Assembly (NCBI GenBank): GCA_965656185.1
Contig: CBFHJH010000008.1
Location: 1-64,000, forward strand
Origin: Croceimicrobium sp965656185
GTDB taxonomy: Bacteria > Bacteroidota > Bacteroidia > Flavobacteriales > Schleiferiaceae
DNA length: 64,000 nucleotides
Direction: 5' to 3'
The notes below the pieces were generated by a model. It worked only from the letters and a program-made list of their open reading frames with translations, was not told the origin of the DNA and did no database searches. The translations under genes and the position numbers were made by a program. The stretch's first letter is position 1. Each line of letters begins with the position of its first letter. Positions 25,628 to 33,310 of this stretch are shown here, piece after piece.

Positions 25628-25665
25628 AAGGGGCCTCTTTTAGAAGGGGCCCCTTTCTTAATTTT
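25628..25665 (+). terminator. Intrinsic terminator after the PhoX-like gene
   Basis: Stem AAGGGGCC (25628-25635) / GGCCCCTT (25648-25655) followed by a T-rich run. Confidence 0.8.
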
Positions 25666-25677
25666 TAGCCAATTCCC

Positions 25678-27603
25678 ATGAACTTAAAGTGGAAGGTGTT
25701 GAGCCTCTTATTAGGACTGAGTTTTTTGCTGCACTTTGCAGGCAAGGAAGAGCAACGTCCGATCGAAGCGGTGCAAGCGCAATACCAAGCAGGATTAAGG
25801 GCATTTCAGAGCAGCATTAAAGATTTTCGAAGCGACTTTAGGGCCTTTCGTCAAGGAGAGCTGGAGCAAGCAGAGCTTCAGGCCTCATTTGCGAAAATGC
25901 GCCTCGCCTTCAAGGAGATCGAGTTTATCTTGGATTATTTGGAACCGCAAGATGTTAAGGATCATCTCAATGGCGCCCCCTTACCCAAGACCGAGCGCAA
26001 TGCCCCGCGCATGGTGATCATGGAGCCCAAAGGACTGCAGGTGATCGAGGAGTTGGTTTACGATGAAGCATTGGGCCAAGCGCCGGAAGCCCTGGCGGGA
26101 TTGATCAAGGACTTGGATTATCAATTCAAAGCGATCCAGGCTATAGGTCAAAAGCAAAGGATCAGCGACCGACAGGTATTCGAGGCGGCGCGTTTGGGCA
26201 TCATTCGCTTGATCACGATGGGCATCACCGGCTTCGATACCCCCAGTAGCGATCAGGCTATCGTGGAGAGCGGTGAAGTCATGTCGGCCATTCACCTTGC
26301 CCTAAAACCCTATTTGCGGCTCAGTACTAATCGGACCTTGAAAGATAGCATCGAGGCGAAGTTTGCCGGAGCCCAGGAGTTTCTAGCGGCTCATACCGAT
26401 TTTGAAAGCTTCGATCGGCTCACTTTTATTCGCGATTACGCCGAGCCCCTTTTTGGCTTATTGCTCGACTTACATTTAGACCTTCAGTACGAAACGGCCG
26501 AAGAGGTATTCCGCGGTCAATTGAGCTTTAATTATCGCTCGAGGCATTTGTTTAGTGCTGAGTTTTTTAATCTTCAATACTACACCGGCCTGGTGGCAGA
26601 CGAGACCTTAAAGGCCAAGCAAGAACTGGGGCGTTACTTGTTCTTCGATCCGGTCTTGAGTGCTAATTACGAACGTTCTTGTGCCTCTTGTCACGATCCC
26701 GCGCTGGCCTATACCGACGGTAGGGCGAAGAGCTTGGCCTTTGATTTTAAAGGTGAGGTGAAGCGCAATGCCCCCTCATTGTACAATGCCTTGTATTCGG
26801 AGAAATTCTTCTACGACCTCCGCGCCGACCGGATGGAAAGTCAGATGGAACACGTGATCTTTAGTCCCCAGGAATTTGCCCATAATTACCGGGGTATCTT
26901 TACTAGACTAGAAGATAGCGAAGCCTATCAGGCTTTATTCCAAAAAGCCTTTCCTGATTTTAAGGGCGCGATCAATCGGCATACCCTCTCCCAGGCCATC
27001 GTGGCTTTTTTAAGTGAGCTAAGCAGTTTTGATACCGAGCTCGATCGTTATTTGCGCGGAGAAAGCGCGGCGATAGCACCCCGCATTGCGCGAGGCTTTA
27101 ATCTCTTTATGGGGAAAGCTGCCTGTGCTACTTGTCATTTTGCCCCTACTTACAGCGGTTTAGTGCCCCCATGGTACCTCGAAAATGAATCGGAGGTACT
27201 GGGAGTCTTGGAATCACCAGATTCTGAAAACCTAGACCTCGACTTGGGTCGTTATGCCGGAGGAGTGGTACAAGATGAGGCGCCTTTTTTTAAGCATTCC
27301 TTTAAAACCCCAACGGTGCGCAATGTGGCTTTAAGCGGACCGTATTTTCACAATGGCGCTTATCCCGACCTTCGCTCCGTGCTCGACTTTTACAATCACG
27401 GCGGCGCGGTAGGTCTAGGCTTGGATCTTTCAAATCAGACTTTACCAGGCGATTCGCTTTTCTTGCTAGAGGAGGAATTGCTAGATTTGGAGTACTTTCT
27501 GCGTGCTTTGACCGATACTTCCCGACGGGTCGATGCTCCGAAAGAACTGCCCTTGATCGAAAATAAGGCGGCCGAATTACGGTTAATCGGAGGAAAGTAC
27601 TAG
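25678..27603 (+). CDS. Di-haem cytochrome c peroxidase-family protein with long N-terminal domain
   Basis: 641 residues. A signal peptide-like N-terminus (KVLSLLLGLSFLLHFAGK) is followed by a ~270-residue helical domain (FKEIEFILDYLEPQDVKDHLNGAPLPK, then TGFDTP) resembling imelysin-like regions in iron-regulated peroxidases. The C-terminal half has two haem c sites, CASCH at 335-339 and CATCH at 483-487, within RSCASCHDPALAYTDGRAKS and FMGKAACATCHFAPTYSG, with GPYFHNGAYPDLRSVLDFYN at the end. It belongs to the CCP/MauG family and acts in the periplasm. The substrate is uncertain: H2O2 reduction or oxidative maturation of a partner. Confidence 0.85.
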   Translation: MNLKWKVLSLLLGLSFLLHFAGKEEQRPIEAVQAQYQAGLRAFQSSIKDFRSDFRAFRQGELEQAELQASFAKMRLAFKEIEFILDYLEPQDVKDHLNGAPLPKTERNAPRMVIMEPKGLQVIEELVYDEALGQAPEALAGLIKDLDYQFKAIQAIGQKQRISDRQVFEAARLGIIRLITMGITGFDTPSSDQAIVESGEVMSAIHLALKPYLRLSTNRTLKDSIEAKFAGAQEFLAAHTDFESFDRLTFIRDYAEPLFGLLLDLHLDLQYETAEEVFRGQLSFNYRSRHLFSAEFFNLQYYTGLVADETLKAKQELGRYLFFDPVLSANYERSCASCHDPALAYTDGRAKSLAFDFKGEVKRNAPSLYNALYSEKFFYDLRADRMESQMEHVIFSPQEFAHNYRGIFTRLEDSEAYQALFQKAFPDFKGAINRHTLSQAIVAFLSELSSFDTELDRYLRGESAAIAPRIARGFNLFMGKAACATCHFAPTYSGLVPPWYLENESEVLGVLESPDSENLDLDLGRYAGGVVQDEAPFFKHSFKTPTVRNVALSGPYFHNGAYPDLRSVLDFYNHGGAVGLGLDLSNQTLPGDSLFLLEEELLDLEYFLRALTDTSRRVDAPKELPLIENKAAELRLIGGKY

Positions 27604-27778
27604 TTAATCGAAAAAAGCATTGTTTACCGGTCCGCTTATTGCATTTTTATTCGCTAAACTGGGCTTATCGTACACCGTCGCTAAATAGCCAAGCAAGCTA
27701 AGCGGCGCGAAGCTTGATTCTGATAAATTAGTATATTGAGAATCAATTTATTAAACGATAGTCGCTGATAAGGGTTAA

Positions 27779-30178
27779 ATGCGAGTAATAGGATATTTAT
27801 TTTTAGTTCTCATCATGGGCGTCCCGAGCTTCACTGCGCAAGCTCGGGTGGCCAATGGTGAATTAAACTTAAAGGAATCCTTTTATCAGAACGACGACGA
27901 AATAGATCTTGACGGCAGCTGGCGTTTTTACTGGAAGGAGTTCTTAGACCCACAGGTGGAACCCGAATTGGATGGTCCGCCCAAGTTGCTCGACTTTATG
28001 GCCAATTGGTCTTCGCTGCCCAATCTTTCCGGTACTTATCACGCCAAGGGCTTTGCTACTTATGAATTGGAGATCTTCTCCAGTCGAAATTCGGATGAAT
28101 TAGCCTTACGGATTCCCGAATTTTATTCCGCTTACGCCCTGTACCTTAACGGTGAATTGGTAGCCAAGAATGGCAATGTGGGCGATAATATTGCCGATTC
28201 TGAGCCCTATTGGTTGCCCCAAGTAAAGAACATTAAGATAAATAAGGGAGCGAATCGTTTGGTCTTACACGTTTCCAATTTCCATCATCACAAGGGAGGT
28301 GCCGTGGCGCCCCTAACGATCGGAAAGTCGGAGTCGATCTTCTTTTTCAAGAATATCTCGGTGAGTCTTTCGCTCTTTATCGCCGGTGCCCTCATGGTAT
28401 CGGGCCTGATCTCCATCATTATATTCTACTTTCAGAAAAGCGATTTTTCCTTTTTATTCTTTGGCCTCTTTGCCTTAAGCTACATCTACCGCATCGTAGG
28501 TACCGATACTTATTTCTTGCACGAAGTTTTTCAGGACCTAAGCTGGTTCTGGGCCATCCGGATGGAGTACCTCAGTCTCTTTTTGAGCGTGATCTTTTAC
28601 ACCTATTTTTACAAGAACCTGATCGCGCGTCGGGCACCGGAGTGGATCTTTCATACCATTGCAGGCGTTTCGGCCCTTATGGCGATCGGGGTATTATTGC
28701 CACCAGAGACCTTTAGTGCTATCATCGACTTTTATCTGATTTTTATTGCCCTAGCCTTAGTGGCGACTACCTCCTTCTATTTGCGCACCATTCGCCTCAG
28801 CCATACCATGAGTTGGTTTACCTCCATTTCGGTGTTGTCGCTTATTTTGGTGATGGGGCTTAAAATGTCGGCCTTCTTCGGCTTTGGCTCGGGAGCGATC
28901 CTTATTTCAGCTTTTGGTTATTTTGTCTTTATCATCAGCCAAACCATTGCCTTGGCCCAGAGATTTGGCTATAATTTGCGAGAGCAGACTGAGAAGGGAG
29001 AGGTGGCCGCCGTGAGTCAGCAGAACTTTATGAACTCGGTGAGTCATGAGCTTCGTACCCCCATGAATGCTATCTTGGGTATGACCGATTTCCTTTCTAA
29101 GACCGAACTAAACTCGGATCAATCGGCGAAGCTGGAAACCATTCGCAAGAACAGTGAGCAGCTCAACAATATTCTGATGGATTTACTGAACTTTTCGGCG
29201 ATCGACTCGGGCGAGTTGAAATTGGAAACCAAGAAGTTTGGTATGAAGGAAGTGCTGGATAAGGCGGTAGAATTGGCGGGAGCCAATAGCCTAAAAGCCG
29301 GCCTGAACTTCAAACTCGATTACGACGAAAATATACCGGAAGACTTGATAGGAGACCCCGAGCGCTTAGGCCAAGTGATCTTTCACTTACTAAGTAATGC
29401 GGTGAAGTTTACCGAGAAGGGAAATATAGCGCTTGACCTGCGTATTGAAAGTATCGAAGGCAATCGCGTAAAGCTATTGCTTAAAGTAACAGACACTGGG
29501 GTGGGGATCAAACCAGAAGAATTGCAAAAGGTGGTGCAAGCCTTTAATCAAGGCGATGAGGGCAATACCCGTAAGCACGGTGGTACCGGTCTTGGTCTCA
29601 CCATTGCCTCTAAAGTGGTGGAATTAATGGATGGAGACCTGTGGATCGATTCGGAGCCAGGGCAGGGAACGGTAGTTACGGCCGACTTTATCTTGAAAAC
29701 ACCACGTATAGACCTCTCTAAGGACGCCCAAGAGATCAAGGAAGAATCGGAGCAGAAGTTGGAAAACTTACGCATTCTCTACGCGGAAGATAACCCGATA
29801 AACCAGAAGCTGCTTACCATGATCATGAAGACCATGGGCTATGAGGTGGATCTGGCCAACGATGGTCTGGAAGCGTGGGAAATGGCGATCACCACCAATT
29901 ACCACATTATTTTCATGGACGTGCAGATGCCCAATATGGATGGCATCGAAGCGACCAAGAGGATCATCAAAGATCAAACACAAAGGCCGATCATTATTGC
30001 GGTTACTGCTAATGCTGAGGTAGCGGATCAAAAACGTTGTATCGAAGCCGGTATGAATGACTTCATTCCGAAACCCTTTAATGCTAAAATGTTAAAAGAG
30101 GCCCTGCGTAAATGGCAAGGTTTATTACATTACATGGAAGAAGGGGAAAAGGATGATAAACTCCGCATCATTTCATAA
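27779..30178 (+). CDS. Hybrid sensor histidine kinase (7TMR-DISM type) with receiver domain
   Basis: 799 residues. Signal peptide and jelly-roll-like extracytoplasmic domain (about 25-185; FDGSWRFYWKEF-like LDGSWRFYWKEF, ALYLNGELVAKNG), seven membrane helices (about 195-395), HisKA with phospho-acceptor H423 (SVSHELRTPMNAILGM), HATPase with N540, DTGVGI and GTGLGL (602-607), and a C-terminal receiver with D714 (IIFMDVQMPNMDG) and K765 (IPKPF). It senses an envelope signal and relays phosphate internally. There is no HPt or DNA-binding output domain and no response regulator gene nearby, so the downstream partner is elsewhere. Its 3' end overlaps the next gene by 26 bp. Confidence 0.9.
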   Translation: MRVIGYLFLVLIMGVPSFTAQARVANGELNLKESFYQNDDEIDLDGSWRFYWKEFLDPQVEPELDGPPKLLDFMANWSSLPNLSGTYHAKGFATYELEIFSSRNSDELALRIPEFYSAYALYLNGELVAKNGNVGDNIADSEPYWLPQVKNIKINKGANRLVLHVSNFHHHKGGAVAPLTIGKSESIFFFKNISVSLSLFIAGALMVSGLISIIIFYFQKSDFSFLFFGLFALSYIYRIVGTDTYFLHEVFQDLSWFWAIRMEYLSLFLSVIFYTYFYKNLIARRAPEWIFHTIAGVSALMAIGVLLPPETFSAIIDFYLIFIALALVATTSFYLRTIRLSHTMSWFTSISVLSLILVMGLKMSAFFGFGSGAILISAFGYFVFIISQTIALAQRFGYNLREQTEKGEVAAVSQQNFMNSVSHELRTPMNAILGMTDFLSKTELNSDQSAKLETIRKNSEQLNNILMDLLNFSAIDSGELKLETKKFGMKEVLDKAVELAGANSLKAGLNFKLDYDENIPEDLIGDPERLGQVIFHLLSNAVKFTEKGNIALDLRIESIEGNRVKLLLKVTDTGVGIKPEELQKVVQAFNQGDEGNTRKHGGTGLGLTIASKVVELMDGDLWIDSEPGQGTVVTADFILKTPRIDLSKDAQEIKEESEQKLENLRILYAEDNPINQKLLTMIMKTMGYEVDLANDGLEAWEMAITTNYHIIFMDVQMPNMDGIEATKRIIKDQTQRPIIIAVTANAEVADQKRCIEAGMNDFIPKPFNAKMLKEALRKWQGLLHYMEEGEKDDKLRIIS

Positions 30179-31019
30179 TTACTTATCGGAAGCTCTGCAG
30201 GCCGGTGCCTTCTTGGAAGCCAAGCCCCTTGCGGGAGGCGACATCAATCAAGCTTTTTTAATTCGCTTTGAAGCGAAGGACTATTTTCTCAAGTATAAGC
30301 CATCCGCATCCTTAGAGTTCTTTCAGGCGGAAGCCGATGGATTAAAAGCCTTACAAGCAGGAAGCCCTTTAAAAGTGCCAGAGGTTATTATTTGCGAGCA
30401 ATTTGAAGGCGAGGCTTTTTTGGTATTAGAATTTCTGAAAAGCGGTTCCAAAGGAGCGAGGTTCATTCAGGGCTTAGGCGAGGGCTTGGCGGAACTGCAT
30501 CGCAAGAGCAATTCGGCTTTTGGATGGGCGAAAGACAATTACATCGGTAGTTTAGAGCAGCCCAACGCTTGGCGCGAAACTTGGCCGGAATTTTATTGGC
30601 AATCCCGGTTGGAAGGGCTTTTCGCCCAAGCCTATGACCAAGGATTGGTGAACAGAGCGGACCGTAATGCCATCGAAAGATTGGCGCTGCGTTTGGAAGA
30701 ATTAATTCCGCCAGAGCCGCCGGCTTTACTGCACGGAGACCTATGGTCGGGGAACTGCATGTGTGGTGCCGATGGTGCGCCTATTTTGATCGACCCGGCA
30801 GTGTATTACGGTCACCGCGAAATGGACCTGGCCATGATGCAGCTCTTTGGCGGTTTTTCACCAGAAACCTTTGCTGCCTATGAGGAGCAGTTTCCGCTGG
30901 AGCAAGGTTTCCAAGCGCGCTTGGATTACCATCAGTTGTACCCCCTGTTGGTGCACCTTAATCTTTTTGGAGCGAGTTATTTGGGTAGTTGCCGGGGTAT
31001 TTGGGAACCTTTTCGCTAG
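30153..31019 (+). CDS. Fructosamine kinase/APH-family protein
   Basis: 288 residues of the fructosamine-3-kinase-like family: AKPLAGGDINQAFLIRF (glycine loop), FLKYKPSASLEFFQAEADGL, FLVLEFL, and the catalytic HGDLWSGNCM with metal-binding LIDPAVYYGHREMDLAMMQLFGG. It phosphorylates ketoamine-modified (glycated) amines so that the sugar can leave, a protein-repair role known from the family. The ATG at 30153 lies inside the kinase gene, giving a 26-bp overlap. Its stop overlaps the stop of convergent pdeM. Confidence 0.88.
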   Translation: MINSASFHNYLSEALQAGAFLEAKPLAGGDINQAFLIRFEAKDYFLKYKPSASLEFFQAEADGLKALQAGSPLKVPEVIICEQFEGEAFLVLEFLKSGSKGARFIQGLGEGLAELHRKSNSAFGWAKDNYIGSLEQPNAWRETWPEFYWQSRLEGLFAQAYDQGLVNRADRNAIERLALRLEELIPPEPPALLHGDLWSGNCMCGADGAPILIDPAVYYGHREMDLAMMQLFGGFSPETFAAYEEQFPLEQGFQARLDYHQLYPLLVHLNLFGASYLGSCRGIWEPFR

Positions 31020-31660
31020 CTGATCTCGATCACGCGATCTTCGACGATCACAAATACTTTATCCTCTTTTTTAACCTTTAAAGCATGGGTACCGGTAAAG
31101 GTGCCGAAGGCAGGCAGGATCCCTTGTTTAGGACCGAAGAAATAACAGGCCAGACGCAAGCTTTGCCTGGCTTGTCCTCGCATTATTACCCCTGGGTGGA
31201 TATGTCCGCAGAGATTGTAGCCCTCACTTGCCTCCTCCAGTGGCTCATGACTTAGGAGGAAGGGACCCAATTTTAAGGTCTCGGAATGAATTTCTAAGCG
31301 GGCGCGGTAGTAGGAGGCCTCATCGAGAATGTCGTGGTTGCCACCGATGAGGTGGAATTCGGTTTTCGGGAAAAGGGCGATAACTTGTTTAAAGGCGATC
31401 CACTCGTGGTTCATCTCCGAATGGAAGAGGTCGCCTAAGAAATAGACTTTTTGGGCTTGGGTGCTGTAGAGGAGGTGTTCTAAGCGTTTGAGGTTGTCCT
31501 TAGCTGCTTCAGCCGGAACGCCAATGCCGTGTTTCCGGAAGTGACTTACTTTACCAAAATGCGTATCGGCAATGAGCAGGCTGCGTTGGGCCGGCCAATA
31601 AATAGCCCTTTCGGCCAGCAGCCATAATTCCTCTCCCTCTAAAAGAAAGCTTTCTTTCAT
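31016..31660 (-). CDS. pdeM: PdeM-like metallophosphoesterase
   Basis: About 214 residues of the calcineurin-like phosphoesterase fold: LLIADTHFGKVSHFRKHGI (metal Asp and His), YFLGDLFHSEMNHEW (bridging Asp), LIGGNHDIL (GNHD), LLSHEPL and CGHIHPGV. The FGKxxHFRKxGIxxP motif identifies the ligase-associated DNA-damage-response endonuclease PdeM, normally encoded next to lhr and DNA ligase genes. Neither is adjacent here. An in-frame TTG three codons upstream is ignored in favour of ATG at 31660. It lies 20 bp after a transglycosylase gene on the same strand. Confidence 0.85.
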   Translation of the reverse strand: MKESFLLEGEELWLLAERAIYWPAQRSLLIADTHFGKVSHFRKHGIGVPAEAAKDNLKRLEHLLYSTQAQKVYFLGDLFHSEMNHEWIAFKQVIALFPKTEFHLIGGNHDILDEASYYRARLEIHSETLKLGPFLLSHEPLEEASEGYNLCGHIHPGVIMRGQARQSLRLACYFFGPKQGILPAFGTFTGTHALKVKKEDKVFVIVEDRVIEIS

Positions 31661-31679
31661 GGCCGGCAAATTTACCGCT

Positions 31680-33158
31680 TTAGGCTGCCGGTTCCTCCGT
31701 TTCGGGAGATTTTAAGGGAATGAGTCGGCGGTAATGATCGTAGCGCAGAAAGATGTCGCGCACATAGTGGAAGGGCTCATTGCCTCGCACTGGACCATAG
31801 CGGATGAAATCTTTACTGTAATGCTTGTACTGACCGAGGTCTTTGAGCCAGTGTTCTACCGAATTATCGTAAACCAGAGAATCTTTGCCATCGCGTGAAG
31901 TTAAGCGCTGGGCGTCGAGGAGGTGACCATAACCGCAATTGTAAGAGGCCATGGTAAATTTGATGCGTTGGATGCTATCGGGGATATTATCGAAACGATC
32001 CCAGATCTCACGGAGGTAACGGGTACCGGCCCTAATATTACCGCGCGGAGAGTAAATGTTTTGCAGCCCTAAATCTTGTGCGGTGGCTGGCATGAGTTGC
32101 ATTAGGCCACCGGCTCCAGCCCAAGAAGTCGATTTGGGATCGAAGCGTGATTCTTGGTAGATCAAGGAGGCCAATAAGCGCCAATCCCAGCCAAGGTCTA
32201 AGGCAGCCGCTTTGATCAAATCATCGTAGACGCTGATCTGCCCGCTATTCTTACTATAAAAGTCACTTTCCACCCGTCGTTTATAGGACTTTTTGTGAGC
32301 GTAGTATTTGTTGTAGATGTAATTATAGGTATCACGCTTACGCATGGAAGCGATCCATTCGTTGATCGCGGCCAATAATTGCGGCGAGTTCTGCCGTAAG
32401 CCCCAAGCAATGCGTTGGGAAAAGCTCAACGGTGTTTCTACGTCTAAGATGGGATAAAAAGTTTGGTTGATGGAGGCGATATTGTAATCGGCTACGGCAT
32501 AGCGCACTTCGCCATCTACCACCATTTTGATAACATCTTCAATATTGTAATCGCCCACGATGGTATCGATGTGGATCTTGGCTCCTATTTCTTCTTGAAG
32601 GTTGAGCAGGCGCTCATAATACGAGGAACGGCGGTGCACATGCACGGTGTCATCGATAAGGTCTATGACATCACGTACTAAATAGTCTTCGATTTGATCG
32701 CGACGCATCCGACGCCAATTAGCCGGTTTTCTTTGCACCAGGGCTTGGTGAGTAGTGTAGAGGTAATCGCTAAACTGCAGTAATTCTTTCCGTTCTTCGG
32801 TGATGGTAAGGCCATAGGCAATGATGTCACCTTCGCCACTATTGAGGAGATCGAATACTTGATCGATATTATCGGCCAGTACGATTTCCAATTCTAGACC
32901 AAGGTCATCGGCTAGGCGCTTGAGTAATTCGTACTCGAAGCCCATAGCTTGACCGCGGTAAAGAAAATAGGTGGTACTGCTGTAGATCATGATGGCCTTC
33001 AGTTTACCAGCGGCTTTGATCTCAGCGAGATCACGCTTCAAGGCGGGTCCATCAAGCTTGGCCCTCGGTCCAAGATTCTTGGATGAGTCCAGCCCTGCTC
33101 TGTTACATCCCCCCAGCGTAAAGAGCAAGATCGATATGATCAGTAGTGTTTTTCGCAT
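31680..33158 (-). CDS. MltF-like lipoprotein: solute-binding domain plus lytic transglycosylase
   Basis: 492 residues. Lipoprotein signal (ILLFTLGGC, lipobox Cys 18), an extracellular solute-binding family 3 domain at about 50-285 (GFEYELLKRLADDLGLELEIV, GEGDIIAYGLTITEERKELLQFSDYLY), then an SLT transglycosylase domain at about 305-470 with catalytic Glu 336 in LIYQESRFDPKS, and GAGGLMQLMPATA and MASYNCGYGH. It cleaves peptidoglycan glycan strands, forming 1,6-anhydroMurNAc. The binding domain probably senses muropeptides, as in MltF. The ATG at 33158 starts the signal peptide; an upstream TTG at 33167 is rejected. Confidence 0.9.
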   Translation of the reverse strand: MRKTLLIISILLFTLGGCNRAGLDSSKNLGPRAKLDGPALKRDLAEIKAAGKLKAIMIYSSTTYFLYRGQAMGFEYELLKRLADDLGLELEIVLADNIDQVFDLLNSGEGDIIAYGLTITEERKELLQFSDYLYTTHQALVQRKPANWRRMRRDQIEDYLVRDVIDLIDDTVHVHRRSSYYERLLNLQEEIGAKIHIDTIVGDYNIEDVIKMVVDGEVRYAVADYNIASINQTFYPILDVETPLSFSQRIAWGLRQNSPQLLAAINEWIASMRKRDTYNYIYNKYYAHKKSYKRRVESDFYSKNSGQISVYDDLIKAAALDLGWDWRLLASLIYQESRFDPKSTSWAGAGGLMQLMPATAQDLGLQNIYSPRGNIRAGTRYLREIWDRFDNIPDSIQRIKFTMASYNCGYGHLLDAQRLTSRDGKDSLVYDNSVEHWLKDLGQYKHYSKDFIRYGPVRGNEPFHYVRDIFLRYDHYRRLIPLKSPETEEPAA

Positions 33159-33262
33159 TTCGTGCAAGATGAAAATACTAAAAAGAGCGGAGTCTAGAAA
33201 GGATTATAGAAAGAGGTTATGAACATACTTTTGAAAATCAAGGCTTTGAGGGTGGAGATAAA

Positions 33263-33291
33263 AAAAGCCGCCCTCGTAGAAGGCGGCTTTT
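33263..33291 (-). terminator. Intrinsic terminator after the S46 peptidase gene
   Basis: Stem AAAAGCCGCC / GGCGGCTTTT with a 9-base loop, A/T runs on both sides, 20 bp after the stop of the S46 gene. Confidence 0.8.
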
Positions 33292-33310
33292 GAAGGTGTT
33301 TTGAGAATGC

